The translations under genes were made by a program, and so were the position numbers. The notes under the pieces were generated by a model. The model saw only the letters and a list, made by a program, of their open reading frames with translations, made no database searches and was not told the origin of the DNA. A DNA stretch of 64,000 nt from Drosophila persimilis (taxonomy: Eukaryota > Arthropoda > Insecta > Diptera > Drosophilidae): assembly GCF_003286085.1 (NCBI RefSeq), contig NW_020825288.1, forward strand, positions 5,394,001 through 5,458,000, given 5' to 3'. Of this stretch, positions 50,401 to 59,400 are shown in pieces; the first letter of the stretch is position 1, and every line of letters begins with the position of its first letter.

Positions 50401-53400
50401 CAGCAACAGCAATTCCAGCAGCAAGCGGAGCCTGCCGCCACCCACGCCTCCCGTCCAGAGGAGCAGCCTGGCCCGGCGGGGGGACACGGCCCGGACGGAG
50501 ACCAAGCACGAGGGCACGCCGCCCATGTTCAAAAAGTTGGAGCTGGACAGCGACAGCTGCTCGCTGGCAACGCCGCTGGACTCCACGACCACCTGCTCGA
50601 CGCGACGCAGCTCGTTTGCATTTATAGAGTTACAGGACAACAAGCCGGTGATCGTGCCGATGCCCAGGAAGCTGAAGCTGCCAAAGCTGGAGCAGCCTAG
50701 GTTCGTGCCCGAGCCGGTGGCCGTGGACGAGCCCGTGCCGGAAGTGTTCCAGGGCCGGGCCTGGCCCAAGGTGCAGATCGAGGGAGTGCCCGCCAGTCTG
50801 GACAGCGATCCCGAGGAGGAAGAGGCGGAGAAGCTGCTGCCCGAGTACGCCCGCTCCGACTCGCCCCCAGCGGCGGCCTTCAAGAACCGCAAGTGGCCCG
50901 ATGGCAAGACGATCTTTGACCAGAATCAGGCAGCCCTGCAGCCAGACGAGGAAGATGATGATGAGGCTATAATGAGCCGATACTTGGAGGCCAGGCGTCG
51001 GGTGTCCAAGCACAAGCCGCGCTCCCAGTCGCCGCAGCCCTTCAAGCCGCTCGCCGTCAGCTCCAGGCAGAGCTCCAAGTCGTACAGTGACCTCAAGAAG
51101 GGCCCATCCCTGCAGTCGCTGCAGTCGGCCCGCTCCAGCCAGGACACGGACACGACGCACTCCACGGCCACGACAGTGGCCACGACGCGGCCCGTCAGTT
51201 CCTACGTGAACTACGACGAGCCGGTGGACGCCAGCACGCGGGCCCTGCTCGATCGCAGCAAGCGGCTGCACAACCGCAAGCGGGAGTTCGTCAACGAGCG
51301 GGTGGTGGAGCGGAATCCCTACATGCGGGAGGTCATACGCAGCACGGACCTGCACCGGGCCGGATCGGATGAGGATCTGGCCAGCTACAGGCCGCGTCAC
51401 TACGCCAGCACCAGTCGCTTCCCCAGCACCGCGATGCGCAGCAATTACTCAGACTACCTCAGTCCCAGCGGCGGCACCAGCACCGGCGACTACCTCAGCG
51501 GCCACAAGAGACCCTACTCAACGCTGGGCCTCACCACGGCCAGCAGCTACTACCCCAGCACATCTGTGTCCACATCTACCACGGCCACACCGCGCAGCTC
51601 CCATTTGAGTGATCTTTTCAAGCCTCGACGACACAGTCCCGCCTCCAGCTATGGACGCAGCAGCGATTATGGCCTCCTGCCCGTCAGCAAAGAGTCGTGC
51701 GTTATTTCCTAAAGCAAAAATCCCACAAATCATTGACCAAAGCAATTTTCTTTTTACATATATCTATATTTAACCCGTTATAATGCCCAGACGACGCCTC
51801 AACTACTATCTCTACTGAGGGCAAGCCCAAGCCCCAGCCTCAGCCTCAGCCCCAGCCCCAGAAACCAACCAACCACCCAACCACCCAACCACTAGACACA
51901 GATTACACGTATAGGTCCACAAAAAAAAACCACCAAAAACCAACCCGCCTGCCTGCCCGCCTGCCACTCGATGTGTGCCCCCCACAACAACAAAAAAAAA
52001 CCAAAGAATGCGGGGCACGTGTGTGCCGCCCGGGGTTCTCTACCACCTTTTGTTTAGCCTCCAAGCCTCCACATATGAAAAAAGTATAATGCACTGTCCG
52101 GGTACGATCTATGAAGGTAAATTCAAGCAATCCACAAAATTGTACACGAAAATGTTGCGCCTAACCCACGAGCAGCCACACAGACGTTTCGTTTCGTAGT
52201 CTCTAAAACCACACATAAAATAGAAATACAAATATAAATATAAATACAATCTACACCGAGCTTCCGTTGAGGCCAAGCGATTGATCCACCCGTTTTGTCG
52301 TCGTGTGTCTGTCCATCCAATGCCTAACCCCCAAAGCCTTTACGCTCCACTCTGCTGCAGGGACCGTAATCAATAGAAAGACATATTGTTCTGAATATCA
52401 CACTATACAAACCAGTTTTAAGTTTTAAGGATATATTTTTTGGTGCTAGTAATTATTTTTTAGCAAAAAAAAACATAACTACAAAATTTCTCTAATTTAA
52501 ATAATGAAGAGCTCATATAGAGCTGAGAAAAAATGTATAAGAATGTATGTGGAATGTTAGTTATAATAATTTTGATTGATATTGGTTGTAACCAAGGTCT
52601 ACAATATTTCTGGGTTGATTTTAAACAATAATATCCTCATTAATTGAAAGCGTACACTCACAATCGTCGGCTGCCTCATGATGAAATTATGTGCTCCCGC
52701 AAGGCACTCTCTTTTGGGGTCTTATTTTGCTCATAGCGACAGGAAACTTCGTTCTCTCTCGCTTCCGGACCACCTTGCATTATTTCATCAGGGGTTGGCT
52801 CTTCCTGATGACCGATCTCGCGCTCTCGTGATCCGTTATCTCGCTTTCGGGGTGGGGAACGCGAGCGTACAGGCAGTCCAGCCTCCCTTCAAATAGGGGT
52901 ATTCTCCAATACCTTAGCTAAACCCAATAAAAAAAGTATTCTTGTCGACATATCTGGGGGGTTTATGCTGAAAAAGTGTATTTCACAAAATTTACATAAA
53001 AGAAAAATACTGAGTTATTTTTTAGAGATTGATTTATTTTTTGCTTAAAATACTGGTATTTTTATAAAAATAATTATTATCACCAAAAAATATCCTTAAA
53101 ACTTAAAACTTATTTTTTAAACAAATAATCAATAAAACTGGAATTAAAAAATATTCCGGGATATGCATCCTTAGAGTAGGAATATTTAATATTGCTGTGG
53201 ATGATTATTTCGGCTACAAAAATAAACAATACAAAGTAATAATCACTTGTTACGGTCCCTGCTGTACTCTGACTCTGACTCTACTACCAAATCTGACCAA
53301 TCTCTGAAGATCTAATCCAAATGTTGCTGTTTCCTGTTGCTGTTTCTGTTTCTGTTCCGTTTTTGTACCTTTATGGATCGTACCTAAAGGCATGATAATG

Positions 53401-56400
53401 ATGCTGCTGCTGCTGATTAACCCCTTTGATTAAATATAAACTCTGACTAACGCATGTTCAACAGCCTTTCGGCCAGCTGTAATAATGCCCCTCGCTGCGG
53501 AGTGTTTTTTATCGTTTATTGTTTATCGTTTATCGCTTGTCTCAGATCCTTGGCCCCTTGCCACGCAGTAAATTAATCCGTATTGATGCCCTAACTCTTG
53601 CAGGTACAAACCGAATCCGAGAGCACGTCCCCCGACGAGATTGAGCTCAATTCTGCCACTGAAATATCCACCGATTCCGAGTTCGATAACGATGAGATCA
53701 CACGCCAGACGGCGCCCAAAATCTTTATCGATGACACCCATCTAAGAAAGCCCACAAAAGTCCAGGTAAGAGGAATGCTTTCATCTCTCAAGCTACAGAC
53801 TTAATCGATTTCCTTTCCGTAGATCAAGTCCACCATGATCACACCCAATGCTGCTGCTGCTGGCGTGGCCTCCACCGGATTGCATGAGAAACAACTGGCG
53901 GCCCGCGAGAAGGGCGGCAGCTATCTGAAGAAATACCAGCCCCAACCGCCGCTGCCGCAGTTCAAGCCCCTGGTCCAAGTGGATCCCACACTGCTGATCG
54001 GCAGTCAGCGGGCTGCTGCCACACCGCTCCAAAATCCCCGTCCCGGCGACTATCTGCTGAACAAAACGGCCAGCACCGAGGGCATTGCCTCGAAGAAGAG
54101 CCTCGAGCTGAAGAAGCGCTACCTGCTGGGCGAGCCGGCCAATGGCAATAAGATCCAGAAGTCCGGCTCCACCTCGGTGCTGGACTCGCGCATCCGCAGC
54201 TTCCAGTCGAACATATCCGAGTGCCAGAAGCTGTTGAATCCCAGCAGCGACATCAGCGCCGGAATGAAGAGCTTCCTGGACCGCACCAAGCTGGGCGAGG
54301 GCCAGGCCAATGATCTGATGCGTTCGGCCACCAGCAATGTGATCAACGATCTGCGAGTGGAGCTCAAGATACAGAAGGCGCCGTCGCCGTCCAGCAACTC
54401 CACGGACAATGAAAAGGAGAATGTCTTTGTCAACTGCAAGAACGAGCTGAACAAGGGCATGGAGTACACGGATGCCGTGAATGCCACGCTCTTGGACCAG
54501 CTCAATCGCAAGAGCTCCCCCACCACGCCCACGAACAACCAAAACAACAAGACTGTGATCGAGGTGATTGATCTAGTGACGCCCGAGAAGAAGCCACTGG
54601 AGATTATTGATCTGACGCTGGAGACACCAAAGAAACCGAAGATCGAAGGCCCCGACAGCAACAAGCTGAGCGAGAAGCAGCTGCAGCAGGAGGAGAAGCA
54701 GGAGCAGAAGCTGGAGGAGGATGTGGCCAAACCCGATGTCTCCAAGGATGTAAAAGAGTGCATACCCGACATACTGGGCGACATAAAGGCCGGCGTCAAG
54801 CAGGGAACGAAGGCAACGGGCACAGAAGAGCAGCAAAGCCTGCTGTCGGATGAGGAGAAGCGGGACTCCCCCGAGAAGGAGGAGCACGACGAGCAAGACA
54901 CTGTCCAGATACAGGTGCCGAATATACCCTGGACCAAGCCGAAACTGGAGCCCATGTCGACAACCGGCAGCAGTGGCGGCACCAGCTGCTCCAGTTCGTC
55001 GAACACCTCCAGCATCGAGGACATACAGCACTACATACTGGAGTCGACCACGAGTCCCGACACCCAGACGGCGGGGGGCGGTGGTGGCAAGCATAACGTG
55101 CCGCGCCTCGAGGTGCACGACACGAGCGGCGCCCTGATGCAGGTCGACAGTCTGATGATTGTCAATGGCAAGTATATTGGCGATCCGGAGGATGTCAAGT
55201 ATTTGGACATGCCCGCCGATGTGATTGTGCCGCCAGCAGCGGCCTTGCGCACCAACGAACTGGAGGAGCCAGAGGATGATCACGATGTGGATGTGGAGCC
55301 GGTGACGGCCACGCCAGAGCCAGCCGAGTGCACAGTCATCGAGGCAGAGCGCCTCAGCACGGTCAAGGCTCCTCCTCCGCTGCCTGAGATGGGACCACCG
55401 AAGCTCCGGTTCGATAGCAAAAACGAGAACAAAATCGAGAGTCTCAAGAACCTGCCGCTGATCGTGGAGCGCACGGCGGAGCACAGTCAGGCCGTGAAGC
55501 CGATCACCCTCAATCTGAGCAGTGCAGCAGCCAGGACTCCCGACACCCCGACCACGCCCACGGCCCATGACAGCGACAAGACGCCCACCGGGGAGATGCT
55601 GTCGCGGGGCTCCGACTCGGAGACAGAGCATACGGGCACGGGCACGGGTACGGGCCAGGTGCTGACGGAGACAGAGCTCTCCGACTGGACGGCCGACGAC
55701 TGCATTTCGGAGAACTTTGTGGACATGGAATTCGTGCTCAATTCGAACAAGGGAACGATGAAGCGGCGCAAGGAGCGCAGGCGTGGGGGGGCCGCCTCGA
55801 GGCTGCCCAGCGGCAGCCAGGTTATCCATGAATTGGCGAGGCAGGCGCAGGCGCCGGTGGTGGAAATGGAGGGCATACTGAGTGCCATCGATATCGATGA
55901 CATCGAGTTCATGGACACGGGCTCCGAGGGCTCCTGCGCCGAGGCCTATTCGGCCACGAACACGGCCCTGCTGCAGAATCGTGGCTACATGGAGTACATC
56001 GAGACGGAGCCGAAGAGAGTGCCGCTGAAGCCAAGCCAGGCCCAGCCTCCGCTCCCAGGCACTGGCTTTGTCGCCTTGCCGGCGCTTGTGACCAAGCGGG
56101 ATGAGAAGCTGGGAATTGACTACATCGAGCAGGGGGCGTACATCATGCACGACGATGCCAAGACGCCGGTGAACGAGCAGCTGCCAGCCGCCATGACCCA
56201 ATCCCTGACCGATTCGAGCACCTTGAACGATCTGGACGACGACAGCATGGCCGGCCAGACGATGCCGACTACAACGGAGGAGAGTGAGGCTCTCACGGTG
56301 GTCACCAGTCCGCTGGACACCTCCTCGCCGCGAATGCTCGATCAGTTTGCCAGCATGTTGGCCTCGGGCAAGGCCGACTCCACGCCCAGCAGCTCCGAGC

Positions 56401-59400
56401 AGCTGCCAAAGACGTCCACGGTGACGACCAGCAGCAGCAGCGCAGCCAACAGCTCGACACCGGGTGGCCATGAGTCCAAAGAAGCCGCCGCTGCCGCCGC
56501 CGCTCCCACGGATGAGGATCTGCAGATCCAGTTCGAGTACGTGCGAGCCCTGCAGCACCGGATCTCGCAGATAAGCACGCAGCGCCGCAAGAGCTCCAAG
56601 GGGGAGGCGGCTAGCACAACTGTGATAGAATCGGCCGAGGCCCAGCTTCAGGCCCAGCCCCAGCAGCCGCCAGACAGCCCGGAGACGTCAGCGATGCGTC
56701 CCAGAAGCAGCAGCAGCTCCAGCAAAGTTCCCGAGATACCGACGCTCAGCAGCAAGCTGGAGGAGATCACCAAAGAGCGCACCAAGCAGAAGGATCTCAT
56801 CCACGACCTCGTCATGGACAAGCTGCAGTCGAAGAAGCAGCTCAATGCCGAGAAGCGACTGCACAGGAGCCGCCAGCGCAGCCTCCTCACCAGCGGCTAT
56901 GCCAGCGGCGCCAGTCTGAGTCCCACGCCCAAGCTGGCGGCTGCCGCCAGCCCCCAGGACTCGAACTGCTCCAGTCAGGCGCACTACCATGCCTCCTCCG
57001 CCACTGCCGAGGAGAAGCCATCAATCGCAGCAATCGCCCCTCCCCCAGTCCCCAGCAATCCCTTGCAGAAATCGGCCACGGCCAGCTATGTCTCCCCTTA
57101 CCGCACTGTCCAGCCGCCCACACGTAGCGCCGATCTCTTCAAGCCGCCGCGTCCCTTCAGCGAGCACATCGATGCGCATGCCCTCGAGGCCGGCTACAAG
57201 CTGAACAAGACGGCCTCCTTCAACAGCGGATCGGGAAGGGGGCTCGGCGATTTTGTGACCCCCATTGCGCCAGCACGTTCGAATCGCGGTGGCGGAGGAG
57301 TCGGCGCTGGAGTCGGAGTCGTTGCCTCCGTGGATGTAATGAATATATCTGTCTCAACGGAGAACCTGAGGAGCGAGGCCCGGGCCAGGGCGCGGCTCAA
57401 GTCGAACTCGGATCTCGGTCTGAGTCCAGAGGAAAAGTTGCAGCTGTTGCGTAAACGTCTCCACTATGACCATCCCAGGCCCCTCAAGCCCAAGCAGCAA
57501 CTGGAGGAGCCTCTGTCCGTTGATCTGGCGGCTCGTGCCCGCAAAATGAGTGCCTCGAAGAGCGTCAACGATCTGGCGTACATGGTCAACAGCCAGCAGC
57601 AGCAGGTGGGCCACTCGGGCCTGGACAAAGATGCCGCGGCCCAGGCCAAGGCAGCGGACTTCACATCCGACCCGAATCTGGCGGCCAGCAGCGGCGTTCA
57701 GGAGAAGGCAATGAAGACAAAGACCGGCAGGCAAAAGGATCCCGAGCGACGTAAGAGTCTCATACAGTCGCTGTCCAGCTTCTTCCAGAAAGGCAGTCAT
57801 TCGCATTCTGCATCTGCATCAGCGTCCGCGTCCGCATCCACCAGTCCCAAAGAGCAGGGCGTCCCTGTGGCTGCCAGCCACTCTGAACAGTCAGAGCGTC
57901 CCGGCACCAGCAGCAGTGGCACGCCCACCATCTCTGATGGAGGAGGTAACAGTGGCGGAGGCGGCGGCGTCTTCAGTCGCTTCCGTATCTCCCCAAAATC
58001 AAAGGAGAAGTCAAAGGTTAGTCTCATTTGTGGGAAAGTCTGTGGTTGTGGCCACCATCCTAGCCTTTAAGTTGTGTTTTACTGTCGGTGTACTGTACTG
58101 TGCGATAAGTGTTTCCATCTATAACATATCAAAAATCTTTCCATCATTTTACAGTCTTGCTTTGATCTGAGGAATTTCGGTTTTGGTGTAAGAACTTTTT
58201 CACTATTTCTACTCTGATTTCCAATCCTCACTAGAGCACCATCTTTCGGCTTATGGCATGCAATAAATGTATGCTAACTCGAATGTATCTAATTTTTACT
58301 GAATTATCATTCATTTTCTTTGGATATTTTATGTTTTCACTCTCATTGGGCCTTGGCTTTATTTGTTTTTTTTTTTCCTTTTTTTCTAGACTCTTATTTC
58401 AATTTGTTTTCATTTATTTTTATTTTCAATTTTCTTTTCATAAATCCTTTCCAGCTGAAAATATTTAAGTAAATTAAATAAATAGCTTTTAAGTTTGCTA
58501 TCCTTTCTGTGTTTTTTCTTTACCCTATACTTTAGGCCTCTTTTAAATAACATTTATGTGGGCCTCTAATATCGTTTTATACTGATTACGTTTTCTGAGT
58601 GGAGAAAAAGGTTTATGGATCTTTCCGTCATGTGTTTATATATATACAGTGGCGCCGAAAAAAATAGCACCAGTAGGGACGACCGTCTTTACTCCTTCAA
58701 AACAAGACCACTGTCCAACATTTGCTGGACTTTACTGCAATATAATGTAGCTTTATATGTCTCCTCTCTGAGAGAAGTGTGCTTACTCTCTCAATTCTAA
58801 CGGTTCTTATAACATTAGGCAATTTTGCGAAAGAGGAGCGAAATGGAGCACCAACAAAAATAGCACCAGTAACTGTTTTATGTAAAAGCTTCTACTTTTC
58901 GGAGCTTCTTGATATTTTAACTTCTTGACTGAATTAAAAATCGGTGGCTTTAGGTGATTGTGACAAGAAAGTTACAAAATTTAAGTAGTTATGGGTCTTG
59001 GAAAGCTCTAAAGTGAAGAAAAAAGCCAAAGGATCAAAACTTTCATTTCAGAAGGCAGGACCTATGCTAAGGTGGGGCAAATTGTCGGTTGTTCAAAAGA
59101 AATGATTAGCAATGCTTTTAAATATGTTTCCAACAAGAATCACTTGCAAGAAAGGCCGCGATATCCCCATTTCTGCTAAAACTACTGGTTCGTGAGAGCA
59201 AGGAGGACCTATTTAAGTCGGCCACAGAGCTAAAGCAAGGATCTTAAAAAATCGTCAAGTACCAGGAAAGTTAGATCTTGTTTACAAGAACGTAAAATGG
59301 GTACTCGTAGTACGAGGAAAATTTCACTTTTCACGGAAAGGCATGGGGCAAAAAAAGTTTGGTGTGCAAAATAGCACTAAAGTTGGGCCAAAGAAAATGG

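Noticed and set aside
54573..56558. 661-codon open frame on the minus strand over the long Mical exon
   Set aside because: Antisense shadow of the conserved coding frame, with no start context or domain.
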